Shown: piece after piece, positions 32,856-41,646 of the stretch
Layout: each line of letters starts with the position of its first letter
How positions within the stretch are numbered: position 1 is the stretch's first letter
Assembly (NCBI RefSeq): GCF_001692445.1
Contig: NZ_MAQA01000008.1
Span: forward strand, 1-64,000
DNA: 64,000 bases
Origin: Oerskovia enterophila
GTDB taxonomy: Bacteria > Actinomycetota > Actinomycetes > Actinomycetales > Cellulomonadaceae
Direction of reading: 5' to 3'
Made by a program: the position numbers and the translations under genes
Notes under the pieces: model-generated
Told to the model about the DNA's origin: nothing
The model's database searches: none
Seen by the model: the letters and a program-made list of their open reading frames with translations, nothing else

Positions 32856-33568
32856 GTGGACTCCTGCTCTGTGGTGTGTTCGTCGGTGGTGGTCTCGGCG
32901 TCCCGGACCGGCTGCAGCAGCGCGACGAAGTGGTCGAACAGCGCGACCATGTCGACGTTCTCCGGGTCCAGCAGCCACTGGAGCTGCAGCCCGTCCATGA
33001 CCGCGGAGAAGAGCTGACCGATCGCCTGCGGATCGACCTCGGGGCGCAGCTCGCCGCGGTCGATCGCGTCCCGGAAGCGGGTGTCGTCCTGGTGGCGCAG
33101 CGCCCGGTAGCGATCCCGGACGACGTCGTGCGCGGGGTGGTTCGGTTCCGTGGCCTCGGCGGCGACGACGACGTGCAGCCCCACGAGCCCCGGCGTCTCG
33201 GCGTTGCGACGGACCTGGTCCCGGATGGTGGCCAGCAGGGAGGCCCCGTCGGTCTCCGCCCGGGTCCGGCGCTCGAGGTCACGCCGGTCGCGCTCCTCGA
33301 TGGTCGCCGTCAGGAGACCCGCCTTGCTCCCGAAGTGGTGCAGGAGCCCTGCCTCGGAGATCCCCACCCTCGCGGCGATCTCTCGCAACGAGCTGCCGCG
33401 GAAGCCCTGCTCACCGAACACCTCGACCGCGGTCCGCAGGATCTCGCGCCGACGCTGCTCACCGCGCACGAGCCGTCCGTCAGGGCGCTTGCCCTGGTCC
33501 GGGGTCTTGGGGGTCTTCGGGGTCGCTGCCGTGTCGGCAGCTCGCGTACCGGGCCCGCTCTGGGTCAT
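32852..33568 (-). CDS. TetR family regulator of the glucan locus
   Basis: A 238-residue regulator. The helix-turn-helix is SSLREIAARVGISEAGLLHHFGSKAGLL, preceded by a Lys/Pro-rich leader (TPKTPKTPDQGKRPDGR). The C-terminal domain is of the TetR_C type found next to glycosidase genes. ATG at 33568 has GAAGGAG six bases upstream. It is first in an operon with the GH94 gene and divergent from the sugar importer, so it probably controls both, with an oligosaccharide as inducer. Confidence 0.85.
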   Translation of the reverse strand: MTQSGPGTRAADTAATPKTPKTPDQGKRPDGRLVRGEQRRREILRTAVEVFGEQGFRGSSLREIAARVGISEAGLLHHFGSKAGLLTATIEERDRRDLERRTRAETDGASLLATIRDQVRRNAETPGLVGLHVVVAAEATEPNHPAHDVVRDRYRALRHQDDTRFRDAIDRGELRPEVDPQAIGQLFSAVMDGLQLQWLLDPENVDMVALFDHFVALLQPVRDAETTTDEHTTEQEST

Positions 33569-33650
33569 CACCGTCTCCTTCGTCAGGATTTGTCGGTATC
33601 CACGGTACGGCTCCGGACACCCCTGGTGAAAAGACTAACCGAGCGCACGC

Positions 33651-33656
33651 TATGGT
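33651..33656 (+). promoter_or_regulatory. -10-like element of the sugar importer operon
   Basis: TATGGT about 54 bp before the binding-protein start. The flanking ACTAACC...GGTAGT is a weak inverted repeat that might bind the TetR protein. Confidence 0.4.
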
Positions 33657-33709
33657 AGTTTCGCATCGGCTCAGAGATCGAGCCGAACACTCGATGAGGA
33701 GGATTGCTC

Positions 33710-34999
33710 ATGAAGCTCGGACGCAAGGCGGTCGCCGTCGGCATCGTCGGACTCCTGGCACTGACCGCCTGTGGGCGCGCGGACGAAGGGTCGGCCGATC
33801 GCCAGACCGGCGGCGCGACCACGACGACCGTGGACGACTCGCCCGCCACCGGCGACATCACCGTCTGGGCCATGGGCGAAGAGGGCGAGAAGCTCCCTGA
33901 CTTCGTCAAGGGCTTCACGGAGGAGAACCCCGACGCGAAGGTCCAGGTCACCACGATCCCGTGGGCCGACGTCATGACCAAGTTCCAGACGGCGGTCGCC
34001 GCCGGCACGGTGCCTGACGCGATCATGATCGGCACGTCGTTCATGCCGACCATGGTCTCCACCGGGGGCCTCGCCCCCGTCCCCGACGGGCTCGTCGACA
34101 GCGACGACTTCGTCGAGGGAGCCGCGGCCTCGACCGTGGCGGACGGCGTCGAGTACGGCGTGCCGTGGTACGTCGAGACCCGCGTCATGTACTACCGCTC
34201 GGACCTCGCCGAGGCAGCCGGCGTGGCCGCCCCCACGACCTGGGAGGAGCTCACCGCCTTCGCGCAGGCCATGAAGGCGAACGGTTCGGCCTACGGCCTC
34301 CAGCTCCCGATGGGGGACGCGGAGGACTCCACGCAGGTCATCCTCCCCTTCTACTCGCAGGCGGGCGGATCGATCTTCAACGAGGCCGGTGACGCCTACG
34401 ACCTCGACAACCAGGCGATGGTCGACGCGCTCGACTACTACGCCTCGTTCTTCACCGAGGGCCTGTCCCCGCTCGCCGGCTACGGCGACACGCAGAACAG
34501 CGCGTTCGTCGACGGCTCCGACCCGGCCTTCATCTCCGGCCCCTGGATGGTCAACGTCCTCGCCGACATGCAGGGCGAGGACTGGGTCGAGCAGAACGTC
34601 GCGACCGTGCCCGTCCCCGCGGGGACCGCGAACAACGACTCCTACATCGGTGGTGCGCACCTCGGCGTCTTCAACGAGGCCAAGAACGCCGACGGCGCCT
34701 GGAAGCTCGTCCGCTGGCTCGCGGAGCCCGAGACGCAGCAGGAGTGGTACGCCGCGACCAACGACCTCCCGGCCGTCAACAGCGCCTGGGACGACGAGGC
34801 CCTGACGGCCAACCCCCGCACCCAGGTCCTCCAGGAGCAGCTCAAGAACACGATCGCCCCGCCGACCGTGCCCAGCTGGGACGAGCTCTCCGCCACGATC
34901 GAGACCGAGGCCGAGAAGGTCGCCAACGGTCAGGTCACGGCCGAGGACGCTGCCAAGACGATCCAGGCCAAGGCCGACGCGCTCGGGCTCGGCTGGTAA
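33710..34999 (+). CDS. Sugar ABC transporter substrate-binding lipoprotein
   Basis: A 429-residue lipoprotein of the carbohydrate (CUT1) extracellular solute-binding family. The lipobox LLALTAC puts the lipidated residue at Cys21. The mature part shows ITVWAMGEEGEKLPDFVKGF, GVPWYVETRVMYYRSDL, and the C-terminal region with aromatic residues used for sugar stacking. GAGGAGGA precedes the ATG at 33710. The two permeases follow at once and no ATPase is encoded here, so a shared MsiK-type ATPase is expected. The ligand is probably a beta-glucan oligosaccharide given the GH94 and GH1 genes. Confidence 0.93.
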   Translation: MKLGRKAVAVGIVGLLALTACGRADEGSADRQTGGATTTTVDDSPATGDITVWAMGEEGEKLPDFVKGFTEENPDAKVQVTTIPWADVMTKFQTAVAAGTVPDAIMIGTSFMPTMVSTGGLAPVPDGLVDSDDFVEGAAASTVADGVEYGVPWYVETRVMYYRSDLAEAAGVAAPTTWEELTAFAQAMKANGSAYGLQLPMGDAEDSTQVILPFYSQAGGSIFNEAGDAYDLDNQAMVDALDYYASFFTEGLSPLAGYGDTQNSAFVDGSDPAFISGPWMVNVLADMQGEDWVEQNVATVPVPAGTANNDSYIGGAHLGVFNEAKNADGAWKLVRWLAEPETQQEWYAATNDLPAVNSAWDDEALTANPRTQVLQEQLKNTIAPPTVPSWDELSATIETEAEKVANGQVTAEDAAKTIQAKADALGLGW

Positions 35000-35008
35000 C
35001 GAACCGTC

Positions 35009-35932
35009 ATGACAACGACCACCGAGGGACGGCGTCGGCGCTCAGTCGGCGCCGTCCACCGGCGACGCCAAGCCGTCGTCGCCTGGCTGTTCGCGCTGCC
35101 GTTCGTCGCGGTCTTCTCGGTCTTCATGCTGGGACCGCTGCTCGCATCGTTCGGCATGTCGTTCTCGGATCTCACGATCCGTGACATCAAGACCCCCTTC
35201 GCGGTGAACTTCGTCGGCCTCGACAACTTCGCGCAGGTCTTCCAGGACGAGCTGTTCCGCAAGGCGCTCGTCAACACCTTCTTCTTCGTCGTCGTCGGGA
35301 TCCCCCTGACGATGGCGCTGGGGCTCGCGCTCGCCGTCGCCCTCAACTCGGGCATCGAGAAGTTCCGCAGCGTCTTCCGGGTCGGGTTCTACACCCCCGT
35401 CGTGACGTCGATCGTCGCCGTCGCGGTCGTCTGGCGGTTCATCCTCCAGGACTCCGGCCTCGTCAACACCGTGCTGGGCTGGGTCGGCATCAACGGTCCC
35501 GACTGGCTGAACGACAGCACCTGGGCCATGCCCTCGATCATCGTCATGGCCGCGTGGCGCAACATGGGCACGCTCATGATCATCTTCCTCGCGGGCCTGC
35601 AGGCGATCCCGCGCGACGTGTACGAGGCGGCCGAGGTCGACGGCGCCGGCTCGTGGCGCCGGTTCCGCTCCATGACGGTGCCGCTCATGCGCCCGACGCT
35701 GCTGCTCGGCGCGGTCCTGCTGTCCGTCGGGTTCCTCCAGGTGTTCGAGGAGCCGTTCGTCATGACCAAGGGCGGCCCGGTCAACTCCACGCTGACCATC
35801 AGCTACTACGTCTACAACCAGTTCGGCTACGGCAACTACGCGTTCGCGTCCGCGGCGGCCTATGTGCTCTTCGCGCTGATCGCCGCCCTCGCCGCGGTCC
35901 AGTTCCGCCTGCTGCGGTCGAAGGAGGATTGA
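35009..35932 (+). CDS. Sugar ABC transporter permease (MalF type)
   Basis: A 307-residue permease of the CUT1 family with six transmembrane helices. It begins with a basic cytoplasmic tail. The EAA loop that docks the ATPase is IPRDVYEAAEVDGAGSWRRF. The spacing to the binding-protein gene is nine bases and to the next permease one base, so it is one operon. Confidence 0.95.
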   Translation: MTTTTEGRRRRSVGAVHRRRQAVVAWLFALPFVAVFSVFMLGPLLASFGMSFSDLTIRDIKTPFAVNFVGLDNFAQVFQDELFRKALVNTFFFVVVGIPLTMALGLALAVALNSGIEKFRSVFRVGFYTPVVTSIVAVAVVWRFILQDSGLVNTVLGWVGINGPDWLNDSTWAMPSIIVMAAWRNMGTLMIIFLAGLQAIPRDVYEAAEVDGAGSWRRFRSMTVPLMRPTLLLGAVLLSVGFLQVFEEPFVMTKGGPVNSTLTISYYVYNQFGYGNYAFASAAAYVLFALIAALAAVQFRLLRSKED

Positions 35933-35933
35933 C

Positions 35934-36824
35934 ATGCCCCCCACGTCCTCGCGGGCGACCCCCGCGCCGTCGGGCACGAGCACCCTGGTGCGTCGCCCCC
36001 GCCGCCCGATCCGCTGGTCGCGCGGCGCCACGTACACCGCGCTCGTCGTCGGGCTCCTGCTGACGCTCATGCCGTTCATCTGGATGCTGCTCGGCAGCTT
36101 CAAGACGCAGGGCGAGCTCCTGCAGCGCCCCATCACCTGGTGGCCGGAGAGCCCGACCCTCGAGAACTACGAGAAGTGGCTGTCCCAGCTCAACTACGGC
36201 CAGTTCTTCATGAACTCGATCGTCGTCGCCGTCGCGGTCGTGCTCGGCAACATCATCTTCTGCTCGATGGTCGGGTACGCGCTGGCCAAGATGCGGTTCC
36301 CGGGCAAGAAGGTGCTGTTCGCCCTCGTGATGCTGACCCTCATGGTCCCGGGCGTCGTCACGCTCGTTCCGATGTTCGTCCTCGTCTCGAACATGGGGCT
36401 CGTCAACACCTACCCGGCGCTCATCCTGCCCTTCCTCGCAGGTCCGCTCGGGGTCTTCCTCATGCGGCAGTTCATCCTCGGGATCCCCGACGCGCTCATC
36501 GAGGCCGCGCGGATCGATGGCGCGGGCGAGTTCCGCATCTTCTTCCGGATCGTCCTCCCCCAGTGCGGGCCGCCGCTCGCGACGCTGAGCATCCTCACGT
36601 TCCTCGGTTCGTGGAACAACTTCCTGTGGCCGCTCGTCGTCGCGCAGACCGAGAACATGTACACCCTTCCGGTGGCGCTCTCGCTCTACTCGGTCGGCTC
36701 CAACGGCACCTACTACGGCCTGCTCATGGCCGGCTCGGTGCTCGTCGTGACCCCGATCCTGATCCTCTTCCTCTTCCTGCAGCGCTACTTCGTGCAGGGC
36801 ATCGCCATGACCGGCATCAAGTAG
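35934..36824 (+). CDS. Sugar ABC transporter permease (MalG type)
   Basis: A 296-residue permease, partner of the preceding one. Six transmembrane helices and the EAA loop IPDALIEAARIDGAGEFRIF are clear, and the C-terminal YFVQGIAMTGIK is typical of MalG-like subunits. GGAGGAT precedes the ATG. The GH1 gene follows 10 bp later. Confidence 0.95.
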   Translation: MPPTSSRATPAPSGTSTLVRRPRRPIRWSRGATYTALVVGLLLTLMPFIWMLLGSFKTQGELLQRPITWWPESPTLENYEKWLSQLNYGQFFMNSIVVAVAVVLGNIIFCSMVGYALAKMRFPGKKVLFALVMLTLMVPGVVTLVPMFVLVSNMGLVNTYPALILPFLAGPLGVFLMRQFILGIPDALIEAARIDGAGEFRIFFRIVLPQCGPPLATLSILTFLGSWNNFLWPLVVAQTENMYTLPVALSLYSVGSNGTYYGLLMAGSVLVVTPILILFLFLQRYFVQGIAMTGIK

Positions 36825-36834
36825 GAGATACCCC

Positions 36835-38004
36835 ATGCCTCTCACCTTCCCCGACCCCTTCGTCTGGGGCGCCGCGACGGCAGCCCACCAGATCGAGGGC
36901 AACAACGTGAACAGCGACTGGTGGGCGCGCGAGGTCGCGCCCGGCTCGACGCTCGCCGAGCCGTCGCGCGACGCCGCGGACAGCTACCACCGCTACGCCG
37001 ACGACATCCGGTTGCTGGCCGAGTCCGGCCTCACGTCCTACCGGTTCTCGATCGAGTGGGCACGCATCGAGCCCGCCGAGGGCATGTTCTCGCTCGCGGA
37101 GCTCGACCACTACCGCCGCGTCGTGCAGTGCTGCCTCGACCACGGCGTGACGCCGCTGATCACGCTGCACCACTTCACCTCGCCCCGGTGGTTCGCCGAG
37201 GACGGCGGGTGGACAGACCCGCGGTCGGTCGAGCGCTTCTCCCGCTACGTGGAGCGCGTGCTGCCGCTGCTCGACGCCGCCTCGCACGTCTTCACCATCA
37301 ACGAGCCCAACATCCTCGCCATGATGATCACGGCCGCCAAGGGCGAGGAGCAGCTCCAGGCGGGCACCATGCACGCGCCCGACCCCGTCGCGACCCAGCA
37401 CCTCATCGCGGCCCACCGCCGCGCGGTCGAGCTCGTGCGCACCGTCGGGGTCCCCGTGGGCTGGCCCGTGGCCCCGCAGCAGTTCTTCGCGGACCCCGGT
37501 GCCGAGGAGGTCCTGCGGGAGTACGCGTACCCGCGCGAGACCGTCTTCCTCGAGGCCGCCCGCGGCGACGACTTCATCGGCGTCCAGGCCTACACCCGCA
37601 CCCGCATCACGGTCGACGGACCGCTCCCCGCGCCCGACGACGCCGAGAAGACGCTCACGGGCTGGGAGTACTACCCGCCCGCCATCGCCGAGGCGGCCCG
37701 CCTGGGCCACGAGATCACCGGGCTCCCCGTCCTCGTGTCGGAGAACGGCATCGCGACCGCCGACGACGCCCGCCGGATCGACTACACGCGCGGCGCGCTG
37801 CGTGCGCTGCGTGCCGAGGTCGAGGCCGGTCTGCCCCTGATCGGCTACCTCCACTGGTCGCTGCTCGACAACTACGAGTGGGGCTCGTTCGCGCCGACCT
37901 TCGGGCTCGTCGCCTGGGACCCGGAGACCTTCGAGCGCACGCCCAAGCCCAGCCTCGGCTGGCTCGGTGCGGTCGCCCGCGGCGAGATCTCGCTCGACGA
38001 CTGA
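36835..38004 (+). CDS. GH1 family beta-glucosidase
   Basis: A 389-residue cytoplasmic glycosidase of family GH1. The acid/base is Glu157 in TINEPNI and the nucleophile is Glu303 in VLVSENGIA. The N-terminal FVWGAATAAHQIEGNN binds the sugar, and GYLHWSLLDNYEWGSFAPTFGLV closes the barrel. It is about 60 residues shorter than usual GH1 enzymes (~450), mainly through short loops between the motifs. That may open the active site to other aglycones. As the last gene of the importer operon it would hydrolyse imported beta-glucosides or the disaccharide left by the phosphorylase. Confidence 0.93.
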   Translation: MPLTFPDPFVWGAATAAHQIEGNNVNSDWWAREVAPGSTLAEPSRDAADSYHRYADDIRLLAESGLTSYRFSIEWARIEPAEGMFSLAELDHYRRVVQCCLDHGVTPLITLHHFTSPRWFAEDGGWTDPRSVERFSRYVERVLPLLDAASHVFTINEPNILAMMITAAKGEEQLQAGTMHAPDPVATQHLIAAHRRAVELVRTVGVPVGWPVAPQQFFADPGAEEVLREYAYPRETVFLEAARGDDFIGVQAYTRTRITVDGPLPAPDDAEKTLTGWEYYPPAIAEAARLGHEITGLPVLVSENGIATADDARRIDYTRGALRALRAEVEAGLPLIGYLHWSLLDNYEWGSFAPTFGLVAWDPETFERTPKPSLGWLGAVARGEISLDD

Positions 38005-38071
38005 CCCGAGGGCGTGCCCTCGGCGCCGACCGGTAGCCGGGCGGTCGCCGCGAGCCGCTGGCCGCGAGCAC

Positions 38072-38121
38072 GCCAGCCGCCGGCCGCCAGCCGCCAGCCG
38101 CCAGCCGCCAGCCGCCAGCCC
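38072..38121. repeat. Heptanucleotide tandem array
   Basis: About seven copies of CCAGCCG, one with a G change, ending where the family A element begins. A likely slippage-prone simple repeat. Confidence 0.85.
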
Positions 38122-38177
38122 AGAACGAGGTTGTGGTCGTGATGGAGCCCATCACGACCACAACCTCGTTCTCGGCA
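38122..38177. repeat. Family A element, copy 5 (core only, perfect)
   Basis: Arms of 23 bases (38122-38144 and 38150-38172) starting AGAACGAGGTTGTGGTCG are perfectly complementary around a five-base loop. It lies after the GH1 gene. Confidence 0.85.
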
Positions 38178-38313
38178 GAGCCCCGCGCGTGGACCATCAC
38201 GTCAGGGCAGTGACCCACCGGATCTCGATCTCACCGGGTGCGACCCCTGCGTCCGGGTGCATCCTGGGAGGAAGGGGTTCCGCCCCGGAGCTCCCGGTCA
38301 GGGAGGAGTCGAC

Positions 38314-38502
38314 ATGTCCGGTCTCATGCTCGCCAGCAGCGTCGATGCTGCGATCTACGTCCCCACGGGGTCGGGGCCCGCGAACTGGTTCCTGCTGTTC
38401 GGGATCGTGCTGGTCGCCGCGATCATCGTCTACATGATCGTCGAGCTGGTCCGCGCCGCGCACGACCGGCATCTTCCGCCGCACCGGCGCATGTCGCACT
38501 AG
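38314..38502 (+). CDS. Small single-pass membrane protein (62 aa)
   Basis: The ATG at 38314 follows a strong GGGAGGAG. The protein has a short N-terminal extracytoplasmic part, one transmembrane helix (WFLLFGIVLVAAIIVYMIVEL) and a basic His/Arg-rich tail on the cytoplasmic side. No family is recognised. Confidence 0.65.
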   Translation: MSGLMLASSVDAAIYVPTGSGPANWFLLFGIVLVAAIIVYMIVELVRAAHDRHLPPHRRMSH

Positions 38503-38581
38503 CGGCCGGGCAGCCCACGTCCCGCACGTGCCGCCGTCGAACGATCGTCCGTCGGCGCGTTCCGCCCGGGCGAGCGCCCGC

Positions 38582-38650
38582 CGAGGTAGAACGCAGTACG
38601 CGAGGTAGAACGCGGTACGCACTACCTCGCGCACCACGTTCTACCTCGCG
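38582..38650. repeat. Family B palindrome, copy 4
   Basis: Outer arms CGAGGTAGAACG / CGTTCTACCTCG and inner arms CGAGGTAG / CTACCTCG, the nested layout again. It lies between the convergent small membrane gene and S9 peptidase gene. Confidence 0.8.
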
Positions 38651-38727
38651 TCTCCCCGCACGGGCACCGCACCTCTCACCTCACGGGCGGAACCGCCACG
38701 CCCTCCCCGCGCCGGGTCGGACCGCGG

Positions 38728-40971
38728 TCAGCCCAGCGTCGTCGGGAGCTCCGCGGCTCCCTCGCCCGGGGCCTCGCCCAGCACGCGCTCCGCGAGGAAC
38801 GCCTGCACCACCTGGTACCAGACGATCGAGTGCTGCGGCTGGAGCACCCAGTGGTTCTCGTCGGGGAAGTACAGGAAGCGGTGGTCGGTGGTCCCGTCCG
38901 CCGCCGCGGGCAGGCCCGACGCCGACAGCAGCTCGTACCAGAGGCGCAGCCCCTCGCCGATCGGGACGCGGTAGTCCTTGTCGCCGTGGATCACGAGCAT
39001 GGGCGTCACGATGTCCGCCACGAACCGGTGCGGGGAGTGCTCTGCCGCCATCTCGGGCGTCATCTCGCGCTGCCAGTAGTAGCCCGCGTCCGTCGTCGGG
39101 CCGAACTGGTCCAGCGCCCACAGGCTCGCGTGCGTGACGATCGCCTTGAACCGGTCCGTGTGGCCCGCGACCCAGTTCGCCATGTACCCGCCGAACGAAC
39201 CGCCCATCGCGGCCGTGCGGGTCTCGTCGACCTCGGGCAGCGCCTCGGCCGCGTCGGTGATCGCGAGCAGGTCGGTGTACGGGGCCGCGCCCCACGAGCC
39301 CCAGCCGCGCTGCACGAAGTCCTGGCCGTAGCCCGTGGACAGCGCCGGGTCCGGGAGGAGGACCGCGTACCCCTGGGCCACGAGGATCCACGGGTTCCAG
39401 CGCCAGCTCCACGCGTTCCACGAGCCGAGCGGTCCGCCGTGGATCCACAGCAGCAGCGGCGCGGGGTTCTCGGCGCTCGCACCGTGCGGCAGCGCGAGCC
39501 AGCCGCGCACGCGGACGTCGTCCGACGCGGCGGTCTCGATCTCGGTCAGCGCCCCGGGCAGGTCGGGGCTCGCGACCGGGCCGCGCAGCGGGGTCGCCGC
39601 GACGGGCGTGCGCTCGTGCGCGGGGGCCGCGAGGAAGCCCGCGAGCTCGATCCGCACGGGGTGCGAGGGCTCGAGGTAGCTCACGCGCTGGGCGTAGGCG
39701 GCCGAGGCGTCGGGCGCGATGCGGACGTCGGTGAACATCGCGTCGTCCGCGGTCAGACGGGTCACGGTGCCGTCGTCGCCCGTCCCGTCGGGGGTGAAGG
39801 CGACGTGGAAGACCGGGCCGCGGCCGTCGTCGTCGGCCGTGACGAGCAGGCCCGAGCCGTCGGGCAGCCACGCGGCCGAGGTGGGCCAGCGGTCCCAGCT
39901 CGCGGCGAGCGAGCGCAGGCCGTGGTTGGCTCCGTCGCTCGGGTCGCCGTCGGACCCGTCGCCCGCACGCAGCGGGACGACCGCGAGGCTGTGCTCGGGC
40001 GCGGCCTGCGGGGTCGTGATGGTCTCGCGGACGAACACGACCCAGGCTCCGTCGGGCGAGACGACGGGCGAGGACGCCTCGGCCCCGGGCTCGTCGACGA
40101 GCGTGCGACGCTCGCCGGTCGCGGTGTCGACCGCGACGAGGATCGAGCGCGCGGACGCCCCCGGTCCGGGGACGGACCAGGAGGTGACGAGCGTGGTGCC
40201 GTCGGCGGACAGGTCGGCCGAGTGCTCGCGCAGCGCAGGCCCGACGGCGGAGGTCACGTCGCGCAGCTCGACGCGCCCTGCGGGGAGCTCGGGGACGGCG
40301 TCCTCCGCGTCGGTGTCGGCAGGCGCCGGGAGCGGACGCGCCGGCTCGTCGGTCAGGTGCGAGAGGTCGGCGACGAACCGGTGCGGCTCGGACGGCCCCA
40401 GGTCGTGGTCCCAGTACCGCACGGGGTACCCCGTGTGGAGGATCGCGGCGACCTTCTTGTCCTTGCGGGCCTTGCGCAGCTCGGCGTCGTGGACCAGGTC
40501 GCGCGCGCTGGGCAGGACGTCGACGGCGAGCGAGAGGACGGGCGCGCTGCGCGCGACGAGCGGGGCCGAGACACCGGCCGGTGCCGAGGCGACGATGCGC
40601 GCCTCCCCACCGGCGGCGGGCAGGAGCCACAGGGCAGAGGTCGGGTCGCCTTCGGTCGACGCCGAGGCGTCGCTGTCGGGGCGGGCCGACGTGAAGAGCA
40701 GGTCGCCCTCGGCCGTGAAGGCGGCGCCGGACTCGCCCTTGGTGCTCCGGGTCAGGCGGCGGGCCGGGGCCTCGCCGGTCGGGTCGACCTCCCACAGCGC
40801 CGAGACGTACGCCGTGCGCTTCGCGTCGAGCGTCGACACGCTCGTCACGAGCCGGCGGCCGTCCGGGGACATCACGAGGCCGCCCGTGCGGGGGATCGCG
40901 ACGTACTGGTCGAGGTCGTGGAAGGGGGTGGTGCCCGGCTGGTGCGGGGCGTTCGCGGAGTCGGTGGTCAC
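38728..40971 (-). CDS. S9 family serine peptidase (acylaminoacyl-peptidase/prolyl oligopeptidase type)
   Basis: A 747-residue cytoplasmic peptidase. Residues ~25-470 form a beta-propeller with WD40-like blades (GGLVMSPDGRRLVTSVS, SSPVVSPDGAWVVFVRE). The C-terminal alpha/beta-hydrolase domain carries Ser592 in GGSFGGY, Asp in HGDKDYRVP and His in DENHWVL. LLLWIHGGPLGSWNAWSW forms the oxyanion hole. Family members cleave short peptides, often at an N-acylated or proline residue. The GTG start fits a leaderless promoter (TAGGAC, six bases upstream). Confidence 0.93.
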   Translation of the reverse strand: MTTDSANAPHQPGTTPFHDLDQYVAIPRTGGLVMSPDGRRLVTSVSTLDAKRTAYVSALWEVDPTGEAPARRLTRSTKGESGAAFTAEGDLLFTSARPDSDASASTEGDPTSALWLLPAAGGEARIVASAPAGVSAPLVARSAPVLSLAVDVLPSARDLVHDAELRKARKDKKVAAILHTGYPVRYWDHDLGPSEPHRFVADLSHLTDEPARPLPAPADTDAEDAVPELPAGRVELRDVTSAVGPALREHSADLSADGTTLVTSWSVPGPGASARSILVAVDTATGERRTLVDEPGAEASSPVVSPDGAWVVFVRETITTPQAAPEHSLAVVPLRAGDGSDGDPSDGANHGLRSLAASWDRWPTSAAWLPDGSGLLVTADDDGRGPVFHVAFTPDGTGDDGTVTRLTADDAMFTDVRIAPDASAAYAQRVSYLEPSHPVRIELAGFLAAPAHERTPVAATPLRGPVASPDLPGALTEIETAASDDVRVRGWLALPHGASAENPAPLLLWIHGGPLGSWNAWSWRWNPWILVAQGYAVLLPDPALSTGYGQDFVQRGWGSWGAAPYTDLLAITDAAEALPEVDETRTAAMGGSFGGYMANWVAGHTDRFKAIVTHASLWALDQFGPTTDAGYYWQREMTPEMAAEHSPHRFVADIVTPMLVIHGDKDYRVPIGEGLRLWYELLSASGLPAAADGTTDHRFLYFPDENHWVLQPQHSIVWYQVVQAFLAERVLGEAPGEGAAELPTTLG

Positions 40972-40977
40972 TGCACC

Positions 40978-40983
40978 GTCCTA
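40978..40983 (-). promoter_or_regulatory. -10-like element of the S9 peptidase gene
   Basis: TAGGAC on the minus strand, six bases before the GTG at 40971. Weaker match (C for the final T). Confidence 0.35.
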
Positions 40984-41019
40984 TCACGACAGCCCGCCCG
41001 CGGGTGCTCTCGGTGAGCG

Positions 41020-41025
41020 CATACT
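41020..41025 (+). promoter_or_regulatory. -10 element of a leaderless promoter (lipoprotein gene)
   Basis: CATACT, then six bases, then the GTG at 41032. No ribosome binding site. Confidence 0.5.
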
Positions 41026-41031
41026 GGACAC

Positions 41032-41496
41032 GTGCCCAAGGTTCCCCTCCCCGCCCTGACCGTGTGCGCCGCCGTCGGGCTTCTCCTGACAGGCTGCGGG
41101 TCCGAGCCCGCGCAGGACCTCGACGACACCGTGCTCACGGGCGTGCAGGCCGCAGGCCGCGCCGACGGGGAGCTCGACCTCATCAGCACGACGCACTTCG
41201 ACTGGCAGAAGGCCGTGATCGTCTGCCCCGGCGACGACGTGACCGAGGTCGCCGAGGCCGCAGGGAGCGACGCCGGGCCGGTCACCGGGGACTTCCCCAA
41301 CACGGTCGACGTCGGCACGGGCTACCTCGTGTTCGTCAACAACAACGAGGTCGCGCACACCGCGACGCTGCGCCTGGCCCAGGCCGACGTGTGCAGCGAG
41401 GACCTCTCGATCTCGAACCGGGTCCTGACCCCCGGGGCCGCGACGCTGCACGTCGCGCGCGGCACGGGGGACGGGTGGGTCGTGACGCGCAGCTGA
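41032..41496 (+). CDS. Lipoprotein of unknown function
   Basis: A 154-residue exported protein with a lipobox LLLTGC, lipidated at Cys22. The mature part has paired cysteines (VIVCPGDDV and ADVCSEDL), a beta-rich pattern (TGYLVFVNNNEVAHTATLRL), and no recognised domain. It is divergent from the S9 peptidase with only 60 bp between starts. A family A repeat follows the stop. Confidence 0.7.
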   Translation: MPKVPLPALTVCAAVGLLLTGCGSEPAQDLDDTVLTGVQAAGRADGELDLISTTHFDWQKAVIVCPGDDVTEVAEAAGSDAGPVTGDFPNTVDVGTGYLVFVNNNEVAHTATLRLAQADVCSEDLSISNRVLTPGAATLHVARGTGDGWVVTRS

Positions 41497-41536
41497 CGGT
41501 TGGGCCGGTCCGGCGGCTGCCGGCGGGTCCAGCGGG

Positions 41537-41597
41537 TGCCGAGCACGAGGTTGCGATCGTTCCCAGCGTGAGAACGACCGCAACCTCGTGCTCGGCG
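41537..41597. repeat. Family A element, copy 6 (core only)
   Basis: Arms start TGCCGAGCACGAGGTTGCGA and end AACCTCGTGCTCGGCG, with a nine-base loop. It lies between the convergent lipoprotein and HAD genes. Confidence 0.85.
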
Positions 41598-41646
41598 CGA
41601 CCCGGGACCCCCGACGCAGGACCCCGGACCCGGAACCCCGCCGGCG

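Larger units (their letters stand above)
38005..38313. other. Intergenic region with heptamer repeats and a family A element
   Basis: 309 bp without a gene. It holds the 7-bp tandem array (38072-38121) directly followed by family A copy 5 (38122-38177), then the leader of the small membrane gene. Confidence 0.7.

Noticed and set aside
29445-33017. A 1190-codon open frame on the plus strand
   Set aside because: It mirrors the GH94 gene on the other strand. Its translation is His/Arg/Asp/Gly-rich without domains, as expected for the antisense frame of a high-GC gene.
38681-41016. Long open frames overlapping the S9 peptidase in other frames (both strands)
   Set aside because: Arg/Pro/Ala-rich products with no motif. 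The S9 frame has the full catalytic triad and propeller.
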